DNA of 64,000 nucleotides from Motacilla alba alba (lineage: Eukaryota > Chordata > Aves > Passeriformes > Motacillidae). The stretch spans positions 62,495,666 to 62,559,665 of the forward strand of contig NC_052018.1 in the NCBI RefSeq assembly GCF_015832195.1, written 5' to 3'. Positions 1 through 13,770 of this stretch are shown here, in pieces. The stretch's first letter is position 1, and every line of letters starts with the position of its first letter. The notes under the pieces were generated by a model. It saw only the letters and a list, made by a program, of their open reading frames with translations, did not search any database and was not told the origin of the DNA. The translations under genes were made by a program, and so were the position numbers.

Positions 1-1811
1 ACCTTCTCTGCAGCAATACTGCGTTTCTTCTTATTTACCTCACTATTTATAGCACCACTTGTCTGATACCTTTTCCACAGATAATTCAAACTAAGTTCTG
101 CATCTCTGTTAATAAACTCAGCATCCATTGACTGTTTGTCACACATAGATTGCTCCTATTGAATTTGGATATAATGATACACTAATTAGGAGTTTTTACC
201 TTGGCCTTGTATGTATTTTTGTCCAAGATCCTGTCAGAAGGAGAATGGAAGGTGGTTTTCATGGGATCCAGGGATCAAAAAAACATTCCACTGAGTACTC
301 CTACTAACAGACGTTGATGATCTGCTGAAAAGAGCGTGTAAAGATTTATACCTTTTATATATATCTCCAACGGTTTCAAAGGACAGATGATGCTCATTAT
401 TGAAATAACTTTTTTATGGCCAACAAGGTTTTATTACCAGAAGATTAAGAAAAGTTTTGAGCAGTCTGCTTGATAATACTGCACCAACAACATTTAAATG
501 AGAATTATTATCAGATTTTTTTCAAAGACAGCATAACTTTTATGGCGATTGTCACAGTAAAAGTAGGAGTAAAATTGAGTAAAAGAACTCTTAAATCCTT
601 AGTCAGCCCTTCATGTTTCTGTATCAAAAATCAGGATGCAAAGTTATTGGTGGTTTGGATTACTGGAAAGAGTGGACAGAGACTGTGAAGTGAATTTCTG
701 CAGTATAAGGAAATAGAACCAACTGCTTAACAAAGAATTCTTTGACATAACTAAATATAAATGTAGTTTCCCTTAAAGTTGTGTTGATTTTGCTAAACTA
801 ATTCAATTCAGTATTTTTAGGCTCTTCCACTCAAGACAAAAGTGTAATAAAATTTTCTAGTGAAGGAAAATTAATTTATTTCTTTGATGTCAAACCAATA
901 TTTTATGCTATCTCAAACTCGATATAGAACCTGCCCTTGCAGTAAAGAAGAAAACAGTGGTTTCTTCTAGAGATGTAAATTATCACTTAAAATACATTAC
1001 ATTTCTTCTATATGCTATTTCTCATTTTCTTTAAAAGAACCAAACCCAAGTATGTTCTCATTCTTTGCTATAATGTCTGTCTAGCAAGAAATAGACAAGA
1101 ATAAGCACATTTTGATACTATTTTATACAGAATTTATTTATTTCAAGAGATAAAAATTTGCAGATTATACTTCAAGTATTATAGGCCATATAGTTCTATT
1201 TTCAAACTTTGGTATTTTTTTGATTCATTAGCTGAAAATAGCTGAAAAAGTGCCTTTTTACTAGGTACTTAAACAAAATTTAAATATTTGATAATGATTT
1301 TATTTAAAGGGAAATACTCTGGTTTTAATTTTTGGTAAATTTTTGATTATGTTTTTTTATTGCTATATACAAAATTGCAAACACAAAAAAATTACTACAC
1401 AGAATAATCATAACTTGCCTTTTTTTTTTGTTTGTTTGTTTCATTTCATATGAACTTTTGAACCTCTTCTTTTCCAGTCCTGAAAATCAAATAAATTCAT
1501 GCTCACTTAATTTCCCATAGAAAGGCAGTATTGATAGTCAGTGAATCCTATGGAAACTAAAGATTGAGCAGGTAGGGAGTACAGATCTGAACAGAGATTA
1601 TATGTAGTGCCAAGTCAGGCCTGACAAAAGAGAGAGGCTATAAGAGATGACAGAGATGAAATCCCGCTGCTGAAGGGTTTTCTTTTGTGTCTGGTGGCTG
1701 TGACAAAATTGTCTAACATGAAACAATGGTTGTATTTCTTTTTAGAAAATACTTAAGTTAGGATAAATAATCAGTTCTGAAGTTAGACATAACTTATCTT
1801 TTATTATTCCC
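1..1811. other. AT-rich non-coding DNA, no gene seen
   Basis: Unique-looking AT-rich sequence with stops in all frames at the density expected by chance. The only open frame in the region (470-688, 72 codons) has no recognisable motif or splice-like borders. Short homopolymer runs such as the T-run near 1421 are the only local structure noticed. Confidence 0.7.
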
Positions 1812-1955
1812 TGGAATTATTCAAGGCCAGGTTGGATGGGGCTTTGAGCAGCCTGGTCTGGTCTAGTGAGAAGTGTCCCTGCTCATGGCAGGGTGCTGGA
1901 ACTGGATGATTTTTTAAGGTTCCTTCCAACCCAAACCAGTCTATGATTCTGTGAT
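1812..1955 (+). mobile_element. CR1 LINE 3' end fragment
   Basis: The stretch reads like the 3' untranslated end of an avian CR1 LINE in plus orientation. It has the 'ggccaggttggatggggctt' block, the 'gagcagcctggtctggt' block, the 'catggcaggg' block, the 'ccttccaacccaaacca' block, and ends in the typical short terminal repeat 'ctatgattctgtgat'. CR1 elements end in such 8-bp repeats rather than poly(A). The piece is about 145 bp and 5'-truncated, as most CR1 copies are. Divergence from the usual pattern is moderate, for example a T-run inside the 'gatgatttttt' block, so this is an old insertion. Open frames on the minus strand here (1804-2127) are shadows of the repeat. Confidence 0.93.
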
Positions 1956-3735
1956 TTGCTAATCTCATTTGGCAGGCAGTACTTTTGTGCCTGAGTACAA
2001 ACCTTTTCTGTGACAGTGGCTCAAGTATATATTGTTCCCCCTTCAGGTCACTCAGCTGCCATGCGCACACAGAGCACTTGAGCTCAGGCTTTTCCTTCAT
2101 TCCAGTCAGTGCTATCAGCATGGTCATCCCCAGTGAGCATCTGAACAGCAGGTTTTGATTTTTTGGCTACGTCAAGTCTCATTACCTTCTCTAAGGTACC
2201 AAGAATCAACAGTATGGTCCCATGCCCACTGTCTTGTTGCCTAATGGCTCGTGTATAATTTGAAAACAACTCTACCAATTAAAATGTTTCTTGGTGTTAC
2301 AATGGAATAATTCACTATTGCTAGTTATATAGTCGTCATGGTAACAAAGGAATTGCAAGCATTGATTTTTTTACTTCTATGCTTACCAGGCAGTCAAAAT
2401 CATGTTTTCCATTTCCAAATACTCAGAGCTAAATGCCTGAACTCATAAATATCCTAACTCCCAAAAGTCTGACACATCTTAGCCCTCACTGTCCCCTGAA
2501 TAGATATTTATATTCTGATTTCTAAAAGTTGGATTTGAAATCCACAAAATAGATTCAGTTGCAGACAGAATCTTTGATTTCAATTGATATAAATGTCTTT
2601 GGGAGACAAAGAATGTACAGAAGACAAGAATATATAGAAAAATTACTGGTAGAGTTTTGCATACTTTAAAATTTGGAATACCTTTGAATTTTTGTAAGTA
2701 ATTACACAAATTGTAATTAATGATCAAATCTGAAGTAATTCAGTCCTTAAATAATTTTCATGTGTCTGCTGATAAATATAAGCAAGGATTATAGTTATTG
2801 CAAGGAAACTGTTTCTCCTCATATTATGCACAGTTCTTTAGCATCAATATTTTCCCTAGGCAGCTTGGAGGTTGGAGAAATAATGGCTGAATATTAAATT
2901 ACTTAAATATCACTCATTTTGCAACAAAAATGTGCTAAGGAGTATCTAAAGTTTATGTGCTGTTTATTAATAAATAAATACATAAATAAATAAACCTAAT
3001 TACTGTCAGAGGAACCTTCCACTATTTATTTGATCTCTGAAGTAACAGATGCAGTATCATTAGTGCAGATCTAAGAATTAATTGTTGATATTTCTAAGTG
3101 CAAAATGGAATCCATTAATTAGCTAGTCTTAGTCAAAGGCATACACACATTTTTAAAGGCCATAAACAGTTTAAGAAATCCCTATTCATTATGTCTGATT
3201 TTTTTCTTCTGCTTAAATACAATTTTCTGATAACAAATCAGTAATAATTTTGTTGAATTATTAACATTATAAAAGCACTCAGCAATTTAGGAGGAATTCC
3301 TTTCACTGTTTGTACTGTAATTCAAGTTTCACACAGGCCCTAGAAAATTTCATCAAATATTACAGTGCAGTTATTTTCCAGACACCATCAAGGGTTATTT
3401 TATAACCTCAAAAGTTCTTTAAGGATCCACTGAAAAAAAATATTATTTTCATTTCATAGAACAGCAATATCACTGTTTATTTCTCCAGGAAATATTCTCA
3501 TAATTAGAAATGCTTTCTAATCTGTAAGTGTAGAGAAAGTTATGTTTTCATATAAAAAAGAGGACTTTGTAGCAAAATGTGGACACAGACTTCTACCATG
3601 AAATTAGTGCCTTCTGTGAATAAAACCACATATAAGAAATTTACGGAATACTTGCAAAATGACCTAGTATAAGTCCTTATTCTCTGCTTGGAAAAATGAC
3701 ATTTTGAATTTTGCTTTTCATGCTTAGGTAGTGAA
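1956..3735. other. AT-rich non-coding DNA, no gene seen
   Basis: No coding signal, splice-like exon or recognisable repeat, apart from a short imperfect (AATA)n run at about 2967-2995. Open frames at 2084-2278 and 2479-2727 (minus) are short, without recognisable motifs. Confidence 0.65.
2967..2995. repeat. Imperfect (AATA)n microsatellite
   Basis: About seven units of a four-base AATA motif with one C interruption ('aaatacataa'), directly visible in the sequence. Confidence 0.85.
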
Positions 3736-3930
3736 ACATTGGAGTAGGTGCCCAGAGAACTTGTGGAAACTGGATCCTTGGACATTTCAAAACTTGAGGC
3801 CCTGATGCTGCAGTTGAATCATCATGGCTGGCCTTGCAGCACACTGGGACCTTTGGACATGCACCTTGGAGGCTGGACCAGATAACTTCTAAAATTCCTA
3901 TTCAGTCTAAATTATTGTAGGATTTGATTG
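3736..3930 (+). mobile_element. Diverged CR1 LINE 3' fragment
   Basis: This reads as a decayed CR1 3' region in plus orientation. The blocks 'gtgcccagagaacttgtgga', 'atccttggacatttcaaaac', 'cttggaggctggaccagat' and 'taaattattgtaggattt' occur in the order seen at the end of CR1 elements. In intact copies these correspond to the last part of the ORF2 frame and the short 3' UTR. The copy is more diverged than the one at 1812-1955, with a disrupted middle part and a degraded terminal repeat. The minus-strand frame at 3540-3785 overlaps it and is not a gene. Confidence 0.75.
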
Positions 3931-4194
3931 AAAATTTTAATTAGATTCCCAGCTTGCTCTGGATGTGTTTCAATTTTTAATAAAATGTAGTTCTGCCAAA
4001 TTTTTTGTTAATTGTATTTTTTCTTTGGTGCTGCTGCGAGGGTCTGTGCTTGCTGGTCAGCAGACTTGTGTGAGTGCCTTGCACAAGTTTTGTCTCTATC
4101 CAGACACTTAACTGGCAGCAGCTCTGATTAAGTCTTGGCAAAGTGTTTGAGATAGTGTCTTATATCTTGACCCAACTTTCTGACACATATCATA

Positions 4195-4262
4195 TAATCA
4201 TGGAATCTTAGAATGGATTGGATTGGAGGACACCTTTAAAAGTCATCTGACATTAAACAGGT
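4195..4262 (-). mobile_element. Short CR1 LINE tail, minus orientation
   Basis: The plus strand shows the reverse complement of a CR1 terminus: 'atcatggaatcttagaatgg', then 'attggattggaggacacct' and 'aagtcatctgac'. Intact CR1 tails in this orientation read as repeated 'aatcatagaat' followed by 'ggttggaagggacct'. About 70 bp remain. It lies only some 260 bp from the plus-oriented CR1 piece at 3736-3930, so the two are separate insertions with 3' ends facing each other. Confidence 0.7.
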
Positions 4263-7200
4263 ACTCATTAAGAGTATCAAGTCCTAGCACCCACCTACTC
4301 AACAAAAAGCACAACTTTTTAACACAGAAAACTTGCCATATAAAGCTTTATGTGAGCAAGTAAACTCACAAAACTGTAATAGAGCATATGTGCCCTGTGA
4401 AAATCCATGAGAATAATTGACTTTGCACTGTGGGTAAAGGCATGCAAGTGCTTAGCATCAGCTCAGGATTACATTACCAGCTGAAAGATGTGAACAGGGA
4501 CTCAATGGGTAGTTGCAAATGCCTAGTGAATGCAGCATGAGAGAAACAGAATCCTTCTGGGTTCAATATCTATAAAATTGAAAGACAGCAAGCATCCACA
4601 CTCATTAGGACTTTTGCTTTAGCTGGGGAGTTTCCATGATATTAAATAGATGGCAAAAATTTTTTAAAGGCAGTTGGAACAGTTCCAAGGCTTAATTACT
4701 CTGTATTTTAGGGAAGTTTAAGCCAATTTGAGACAGCAGAGTGTATAGGAAACTTACTTAAAACCAATGGAGGAGTTTTTTCTTAGACCAGAAGTGCCTC
4801 CCAGAATCACCTTTCCTAAACTAAACCAAAGTGTTTGCTTAATGATTCTGACCTCTTACACATTCAGTATCTAACACACATTGTACCTCAAAGACTTTTC
4901 CATGTTTGGGGTAATACAGTGTAAATCTATCTGAAACATTTTTTGTCCCATGTATGCAACTAAGATTAACAGATGAACACTGTCTTGAAAAGTTTGGTTT
5001 CATCAGTGGGAAGAAAATAAGAAGATCTCATCCAGATCCTTGCTATAGATTTTACTGCGTATTTTGATTATCAAAATGGTTCTGAAGTTGTCACATGCCA
5101 TATTGTTATTTGTCTGGGTTATCCTGAATAAGGTTTGCTGGAATTTTTACTGCAAGATAGTGAGAAACATCCCATTTAGAGATTTTTAAAAATTCTGAGT
5201 TATTTTCAGAATAATTTTTAAAATTCCCCTATTTAGAGTGGAGAGAAGAGGCAATGTTATGTCATCAGTGGAGTCACCAGACTATTATTTAATAGATATG
5301 TTTGAATGGAAAACACTTTGGAAATCTATTGCTATAAAAACCAAATTACATTTTTCTCTCACTAATAACCATAGCTATGCTTAGCAGTTATCTTTCTCTA
5401 ATCCAAAATGAGCTAAAGAAAACTTTAGAAAATAATTTAAATAATTCTGCTGGTATTTTTATATTGTTATAATCTAGTTCTCAGAAGTCTTATGTAAACA
5501 ATTCAGTTACATGTTCAGAGACCTAACGGGAACTTTACTGCAAAAGATTTTTCAGCTTTTCAAGTATAACCACATGTTAAACACCCATGATTACTTCAGC
5601 TGAAGAAATTTTAACTCTCTCAGATCATTGAGTCACTTTAGGATCAGAAAAACCTAATTTCTTTCAGATATGTATCCAGGGTGCCCCATTTTCCCAAGAT
5701 TCTCTTTTGCACAGATCTCCTAAGATTCCCTAATCATACAAAATGAAGCTCAGTTTTGCTTTCTTAGAGCTCTGTCACCAGCATGTCAGCAGTGGTTCTC
5801 TGACCAGGTGCTTTTAGGTGGAACATATCATGACAGCTCTGCCTCAGATAATTTAACATCCTTCCTTCACCTAACTGCTAATCTTTGAAAGAATAATTTG
5901 TCTGAATATGACCAAAATTACTTGAACTTTTATGACTGGCTTGTTGATTGACAGTATGATATCAAAACCATATTTCCCTTATGAAACCAGGCCAAAACCA
6001 GATTAAAAATCTATTTCCTTTGACAGGGATTTTTATCTTATTCTGCTGTTATTGGTATCAGCACTGTGTCATTTAAATCATCGTGATTCAATAACTTTGA
6101 ATTATGGACCATCAACAGAGGGTGTACCTCATAACAGACACCATCTTTGTACATTTATCTGCAGATGGCTTCTGGGAAAAAGAATGACCCACTCAACTAG
6201 TAATTTTTTAATCTGAAAATCCTTTGGCATATGAATTGCTTTTAAAAAAAATATTGATGCTGGACTGTCTCCTTGCAAGCAGATACTCAACATTAAATGC
6301 AAACCTCATCACAGTGATGGAAAGTGGTAAGGACTGGCTTTTTACATATACACATTGACTATTTCTGAATTTGGATGTTTGTTGTTTGCATGTAATTAAC
6401 TGGTTGTGTGGACAAGAAACATCTGTTGTATGATCCAATGGGATTATGCAAAGTAGTTTGGATTAAAACAGCATTTAAATAGGATGAGCTATTCAGAATT
6501 AAGAAATGCTGGAGACAGCTTGTTACTTTAAGTGTATGGAGTAACTTTCTGTTGTCTGACAACTTCTGAGACAAGATTTATCCAGGGTCATTAAAAAATG
6601 TCCGGACGTTCATTAGTTTTGCCCATGTATAGGAGAGAAGATGGGTACAACAAGGACATAAGGTAGTAGAGAGTGTTTGTACAGGTAGCACTGTCCAACA
6701 AAGGCATATTTTTCTTTTCCAAGCAATGCAAAGAAGAAAAGCATTCTAGGTTACAGGAAAATCTGCTCTCAGGTTGAACCTTTCCAAAGAGGAGTGGATT
6801 TTGTCACCATCTAACACAGAAAGGTAATTTTGCCAATTTGTCCTACACTACATTATTTAGGCGTTAACCTCAGGGTCTTTTTAAAGTCAGAGACCTTTAT
6901 GACATAGACACTCCCATGGAGTTCAAGAGATTATTAGACTGACAGAAGAGGCTCACAGGAAAAGCCAGAAGCTAAGAGAATTTACACATTTTTATCTATA
7001 TTTTTAGTTGCAGAGGCATATTTAAACTGGTATGAAATATGAGAGTAACATGCTTATGTACCTTAAGTGGATTTTGATTATCAAAATACTAAATTAAAAC
7101 CCAAATTCAGTACTCATGACTGAGGGAAAAGAGGATTTTCTCTTCCTCATGTGGAATAAAGTTTTTGACATTGAAGAGGAAGACAATAAAATAGAAAAAT

Positions 7201-10200
7201 GATGCTACAATTGTGTTTGGTGCTACAGTTAGGTCTAATGATCATTTCATTTTGAAATTAATTTATATTACTTTTTAATATGGTACTGCAGCAGATAACA
7301 CATAAATCTATGATAAAGTCTGATTCTGGCAACAGCATTCTGAATTTGGATATGTAGTAGTCCGCATTTCAGCTACAACTGAATTACAGAGAATGCAAAC
7401 TGAATGAAACCATAAAGTTAATTTTGTTTTGGCATATTTTTTACAGTATGTGGTGACAAAGTTGCTGGGGAAGACTGTAAGACTATTGCACTTCAACAAT
7501 AGTATTTCTTTAAATAACAGTATAAAAGGAGGGAAAGATGCTAAAAAATTGTTTTCTCCTGGTCTTACATACTGTAAACAGCAGGCTGAATGGAAAAATG
7601 AGTTATCGAAGGATTTCTTAGCATGTCTGGGAAAAAACACAATGTATTTTTCTGGAGGACAATTCAGGACATATATCCACTTTGCCCTCCTACAAGACTA
7701 AACACATCATTTTGCATGTGGGCTGGCTGGTGAGAAAAAAACCCTGACATTTTTTCACTGGCTATATATGGTTTTTTTAGCTCAGTTTATGAGAAAATAT
7801 GTTTTGGTTTGAATCCCAGATTAAGAAAACTATCTGTAATCTGTAACTGAAGATAAAATGACAGTGCTCCTCACTGTTTTCTTCTAAATTTCTCAAAGAA
7901 CTGACATAGAATAAATCTTTACTGAAGATATTGAAGCTATTTTATTCATTCCTGCTATATAAATAAACTTTGACTGAAGAAATATAGGAGTATTTTTTTT
8001 TTAAGTTTTAAAGTTGATTGTACTGCTCTTCAGATATGCCAGATTTATGGCTGTGAAGCCCAAAATCTTCATTTTATTCACTTTACATCAAAAGTTGTCT
8101 CCACATTATTCTTCCTAGAAGGCACCTAGAGGAACATGTTTAATGAAAGAAAATAGAATAGATCAATCTCTGTGTTCATACAATCTCTCATGTTTGTGCT
8201 GAAGCTTTAAATGTGTCAGTTACTGTTTTGTTTTTGAGACACCATTCCAGCAGAAAATCAATTGGCATTCCCTACACAAACTCAGACAAGTTTGGAAGGG
8301 ATGCATATTTGAAGTAACATATTTCTAGCTAGGGAAAAATAAAATGTTTAGTATAGGTAATACTGAGTTGTTTACAATCTCTAGCCACAAGACGCATGCA
8401 AATAAATACCAGCTAGATCATTCTAACACAGGTTTCATTGAGGACTTGCAATATCATGTAAAATGTTCCAAAAATGGCTATTTACGATTCAACACTTCAG
8501 AGTTTAAAATGTGTTACTGCTAACTCAAAAATATAATCTATTTGAATCTGAGAGAGTGGGGTTTTTTTTGTTTTGTTTTGGGTTTGGTTTGATTGTCTGA
8601 TTCAACAATGGGAAGGAAAAAGCGTTGCTGCACAGGGAAATGATGGGTAAGGAGGCTACTTCACTTAAACTGCTTTAGCTCATCTCCTAAGACTCTAAGC
8701 ATTCATCCTTCATCTTTGTATATCTGGCTGATATTCAAAATAGTCCAAGTAATACCAGTTGTGCCCAGCTGACACTGTGGATCCGGAAACATAAATGATT
8801 CACCTCTCTGGTCTGGGTCTGCATAGCAAAGGCTGATCATCTTTGCTTCCTGGAGAATTGTGGAGTCGCAGAGTAAATGACTGCAGTGCTTTGGGTGGAC
8901 TTCTTTAGTTTGCTGTATGCTGTTATGAATAGGTTTGAAGAAAACAGAGTGTGCAATGCTGAGATGGAATGGAAATAAAGACAGTACATATGAGAAAATA
9001 ACTTCACATATTAATGAAATGTGGCATCAAAAATGTGACTTAGGGAGAAAAAGTTGTTATCTGCCAGCTTTCAGCTGTTGTAAAGTTAAACCAAAGTGTA
9101 GCTTTAAAAAATCGTCAATGAAAAAAAAACCAACAATATGATTATTTGAGAGTTTTCAGAATTAATTTCCTAAAATGTGAGCAGGGTAGAAAATAGGTGC
9201 TTTAATAAGATCTTGAAAAGTCACACTCAGCCATTGTTCAGTCTGGAATACACCTTGGCTCTGCCTTTCATCTCTGCCTATATGATTTCCTATAATGTAT
9301 ATCTAGCCATTTCAGAACAGAAATGAACAGAAATGCTGATACTTTACAAGGCCTAATGGTTTCACATTTTGAATTATTCTTGAGGGAAATGGGATTCTTC
9401 TTTTAGCTACATGTTATGAGATGTTTTATCATGAAAGTTTATTCTGAAAAGGTCTAACACCTCAGTCTGCACACAAAAGATATGTATTTCCCCCTCTCTT
9501 AGAAAGAGAAAAAATCTCTTTAAAAAAAGTGATGTGAGTGAAGTGGGAAGTGAAATGAAGACCATGACCAATATCAGAGAGTCCTGAAAGCAGCATATTT
9601 GACTTTCAGCCACAGAATGGGGTGCACAGGCTCGGATTTTAGGGACATGAAAATTTCATACACCATCAGGGCTAAAATAAATCCCAAAAGATATAATTTA
9701 ATTTCTGGAAAAATCATATGAAATCACTCAAATAATCAAACTTTGAATTTATTAAGACTTTGACTACATATTCTTTCCATTTTGAAAGATTTCCCATTTA
9801 TTCCATTTACATCCCTTTACCCATCCTTTCTTTTTAATGTTGTCAGTTGCTATTTAGAATATATGTCTTTTCTGGTTGTTTCTATATTTGTTTTCCCATA
9901 CATGTGGTCCCATTTGTTTGCCACATACTTTCAATATGGCAAACATATTTAAATTTTAATTTTGGGCATCCCTGAGGCACCAACCCTCATTCTGTGTACC
10001 AGCATGGCCTTCTGGATTCCTCCAGTCACACAAATTCTCTGCTGCACTTGGACTTTTCTCTTTCAAAAATGAATCAATTGTGATCCTTAGTGGGCCATCT
10101 CTTCGTTTGAGTGTCCCCTCTAACAAAGCAATCATTCATGCCATTCTGAAGGTAGCTATTGTTTTCTTCACTGTACTGTATATTTTTTTTACCAGGTATG

Positions 10201-13200
10201 ACCTTACTGGGTGCCAGACTAGAAGGCATTTTGTATGGATTTTCTACACTGATTTAAGCTCCTGAGGTAGGTTAATTGTGTTCCGGATGCAGATAGGAAA
10301 TGTGTTCAAGAAGCATCTCTTTCTAATAGATCAGTATTAATTATATCAACAATCTGTACAGGGAAAAAAGGTTTATTAAAGGTTCTTCAATCCCAGAGTT
10401 AATTTTCACTAAAAATTCTGCCTTCCAACAGTCTTTCAAAGAGAAATTTCTCTCCTCTTCTGAATACATGGACATGAAACTATTTAATAAATGAAATGGC
10501 AGCTAATATCAATAACACTCATATTCTTCAGGAGTTATATATGTTGAAGCAACATTCAGTTATGTATGGCTTAAGTGTTAGGAATCAGTTTACAGTACAA
10601 ATTGTTTTGTTTCCATGTTATTTGCCATGTATTAATACCAGTTTTGTGAATACTTCTTACGTTCAGAGATTTAAAAAATTGATCAGAGGCCATCAGAGTT
10701 GCTTCCTGTAAACAGGAAGGCAAACAAAACTAAGTTTCTGTGGCATAAAATGTAGATAGAAAAATCCAACATGCACACAGCAGGTATGATAGAGACTTGA
10801 CACTTTATACTTTATTTATTTGCTATCTTTCAAAAAAGTTCCAAGGTGAGAATACCACATATTCATCACCATGAAGCTCACTTGGTGCATAACCCAAACA
10901 ATTTTCTGAGTCTGGTTCTTTAAAAAATTTATATCTGTATACTGATCTGACTCTACTTAGCCCAGCAGATGCATTTCCTCACAGCTGGAACTGGCAGAGC
11001 TTCAGGCAATTTTCTGCTCCTGCTGTGCAAATACTTATTCCATTTTACTGTCACTTATTCTGCCTCTCCAGAACAGAAATAATTCAAGTAGTAAAATACC
11101 TTATCAAACTATAATAGCAATTAGACTATGTGTGTAAAAGCACAGAAGAAACTCCAAAATTCACTTATATTCTAAAGGAAAAAAGAAAAAAGAAACATTG
11201 CTGATCTCCCAGTCAATACCACAGAACTTCTACAATCCTAACATCTCCTTTATCTTTATTATCCTTTAATGAGTTCACTAGTCATTTCCATCACTCAATA
11301 TTTATCTAATTTTGGTCTACAACTGTTTTATCACAATGGATTTTTTAAAACATGAGGGATTCAGCATATTTAGCATTAGTAAGAAATTGATAACAATTAT
11401 TTAGATGAAATGTATTTTTGTTCAGCAAAAAGGCACAGCAAATCTTTGAATTAAAAGAATCTTACCCAGTTCAGGAACATTGGATTTTTTTCCTTGAGGA
11501 AATAATTTCTTTTGATAGATAACAAGCAAACTGATGGGAAAGGCAAAGGAAAACATAAAAAAGAATAAACACTAATTTTGCTACTGTTGAATTTTACAGC
11601 ATTTCCCATTGGCTTTGCTGGAAACAGAATTGGTCATATGAGGACAACAGGATTTGGAAGAAATTAATTAGCCTTGCTACTAAAATTTAAGGACTATTCT
11701 TTTTTATCCACCATTTAATTTTTCAGTTATTTTGGGGCTAAATAAAATATTAACAAAATTCTGAAAGGAAACATTTTACTCTAAGTTTCACTCATTGCTA
11801 CTGTTTATTTGAACCCTGTTATCCATGCTGACTTCTAAGTAATCAGTATAGATTATATAAATACATAAATAAATATTTAATAAATATATAATTAAATAAA
11901 AGTTTAAGGAGTAGGAAACAGATGTGACACTTGAACAAAAAATAGAGAACTCTAGAAATCCTCTTTTTCTCCAAGACATTATGCCATATAAATATAATAG
12001 TAACCAGAAAATTATATTTTAAAGAAAAAATTAAACTTTTCCAATATTTCTCACTTCACTACACTTTTATTAAATCAGTATTTTTCTAAAATAATAGTCA
12101 AGTTAAGAAATATTCTTGTCTTCTTAATGAAAACCTGATAGAGGGAATGAATGAATTAAAAAAATTTAAAGGGACTTTCCATGCTGTCTGAAACTAATTT
12201 TTGGTAAAACCAGATGAAAAAGTAGCTATTTATTGCTGTCAAGTCTGTCTATTTAGATTTTTTCTCAAAATTCTTCCATTATTCAAAGAAATAGCTCAAA
12301 AAGCTACAGTGAAAGAGCCATGAGGTGAAATAAAATGAAGCAAATAGCCCTATGAGGGAGGTAGTTACTACTTGTTTCATAGTTTGCTTTTCATCCAAAC
12401 ATTAGGAGTTTATTGTCAGCACCAAAACCTTTTTCAGCAAGTGGAAAAGACGAAATATGAGAGACTTTGATGTGGCCTCAGTGTGTTTATGGAGCTAGAG
12501 ATACCCAGACTGCAATATCTGAACTTGCAGTGTCTGTCAATTTTTCAGCTTTTCTTTTCTGTTGCTTTCTTGCTCAGAGCGAGCTCAACAGTGAGCAGAC
12601 AAAGTGGTCTTAGGTGTTTTCTACTCTGCCTGACCCACTGACTGAACTGATGGTTGTCTGGGTGACTGAAAAGTTAGTGCAGTTCTTATCTCTACTAACA
12701 CACAACCAAATGTATTAGAAATCTGAAGGAAGAGAATTTTACATTTGCACAGTGCACCGAGTGCAAGAGGCCTCAGGATCATGGTTAAATGTGTGCTAAA
12801 CTGATATTTCTGTCTGTATAATACTAATTCTATTTCTGTCTGAATAATATTCTTTCATTATGGACAGCAGAAACTCAACTGAAATTGTGCTAAAGCATAT
12901 TTCAGGGATTGCTTATTTCAGAGCCGATGACAGATGTTGTTAAAGAATATTCTACTATGACCAAAATGTGAAGACAGTTGCTTTGAGTAACCAGAAATTA
13001 AGATGGACATGTTTAATAATGAGAAAACTATAGCAACGGCAACAATTAAACATTTCAACTCCTACCAGAAGTCTCCCATGGAACACACCGGGAGCAATGT
13101 TGGAAAAGTCTTTCCAAAAATGAGTAAATTCAGCTCCTAGCCACAGTGGTGTTATGTGATTTCAGAGGCCCAGGAGGATTCAGGATATTTACAGAGCATC

Positions 13201-13506
13201 TTGTATGCAGACTGCAGATCTGTTTGTTCTCCTTCACCTTTCCCAAAACCCCGCCATTTTGTTTTGACATATAATGGTTGAGTACAATACTGATTTCTGA
13301 AAAAACCCCTTTCCTGTTTCCTAAGGGGAGGTATCCTCAACAAAGGAAATAGACATATATTTCTTTCATACTCTCTTTCCGAGAGTAGATTTTTTCTGAT
13401 TTTCTAGATTCAAAATGGCATAGCAGGAAAAAAGGAAAATAAAAAGAGAAGAAATGCAGTTCGAAAAAAAAGTATTTGCAATAATCAGTAGGAGTATGAG
13501 CGCATT
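4263..13506. other. Nine-kb AT-rich non-coding block
   Basis: I read this block on both strands and see no supported gene. All open frames are under 112 codons, lack recognisable domains and are not flanked by matched splice signals. No clear CR1 or LTR structure was recognised, and no microsatellite of more than a few units. The block may be intronic or intergenic; the sequence does not show which. Very old repeats (MIR, L2, L3 type) could be present below what can be seen by eye. Confidence 0.6.
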
Positions 13507-13770
13507 GGGTCTCACTTGGATTGAGTTAGTTTTCCCCATAGGAGCTCTCACAGTGCTTTGTAGCTGTAGTTGGGAGGAAGCTGATAACACACCAGTGCTT
13601 TGGCCACCTCTGAGCAGTGCTGGCACACTCCTGCACAAGGGACAGTAGGCTTTGGGTGAGCAAGAGCCTGGGAGGGGACATGGCCAGGACAGCTGACCCA
13701 AACTGATGAAAGGGATACTTCACACCATATGACATCATGCTCAGCAATAAAAGCTAAGAGACACAAGAAG
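13507..13770 (+). mobile_element. Truncated ERVL-type LTR fragment
   Basis: About 260 bp match, in order, the U3 part of a widespread avian ERVL-family LTR: 'gattgagttagttttcccca', 'gaagctgataacacaccagt', 'ctgagcagtgctggcaca', 'gagcctgggaggggacat', 'ggacagctgacccaaactga', 'accatatgacatcatgctca', then 'gcaataaaagc' in the place of the TATA-type promoter element. The CRE-like 'tgacatca' precedes it, as usual in this family. The R and U5 parts and the terminal CA are not visible, so the copy is 3'-truncated and no target-site duplication can be assigned. Several open frames on both strands (13366-13766) only reflect this repeat. Recognition is from memory of the family and the exact subfamily is not claimed. 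Confidence 0.8.

Noticed and set aside
5058..7089. Same near-palindrome 'attttgattatcaaaat' at 5058 and 7073
   Set aside because: A 17-base AT-rich word can recur by chance, and the surroundings of the two copies do not match.
10261..10284. let-7-like word 'tgaggtaggttaat'
   Set aside because: The seed matches but the rest of the mature sequence does not, and no precursor hairpin is visible.
13366..13766. Overlapping 64-111 codon frames on both strands
   Set aside because: They lie within or across the ERVL-type LTR fragment and reflect its base composition.
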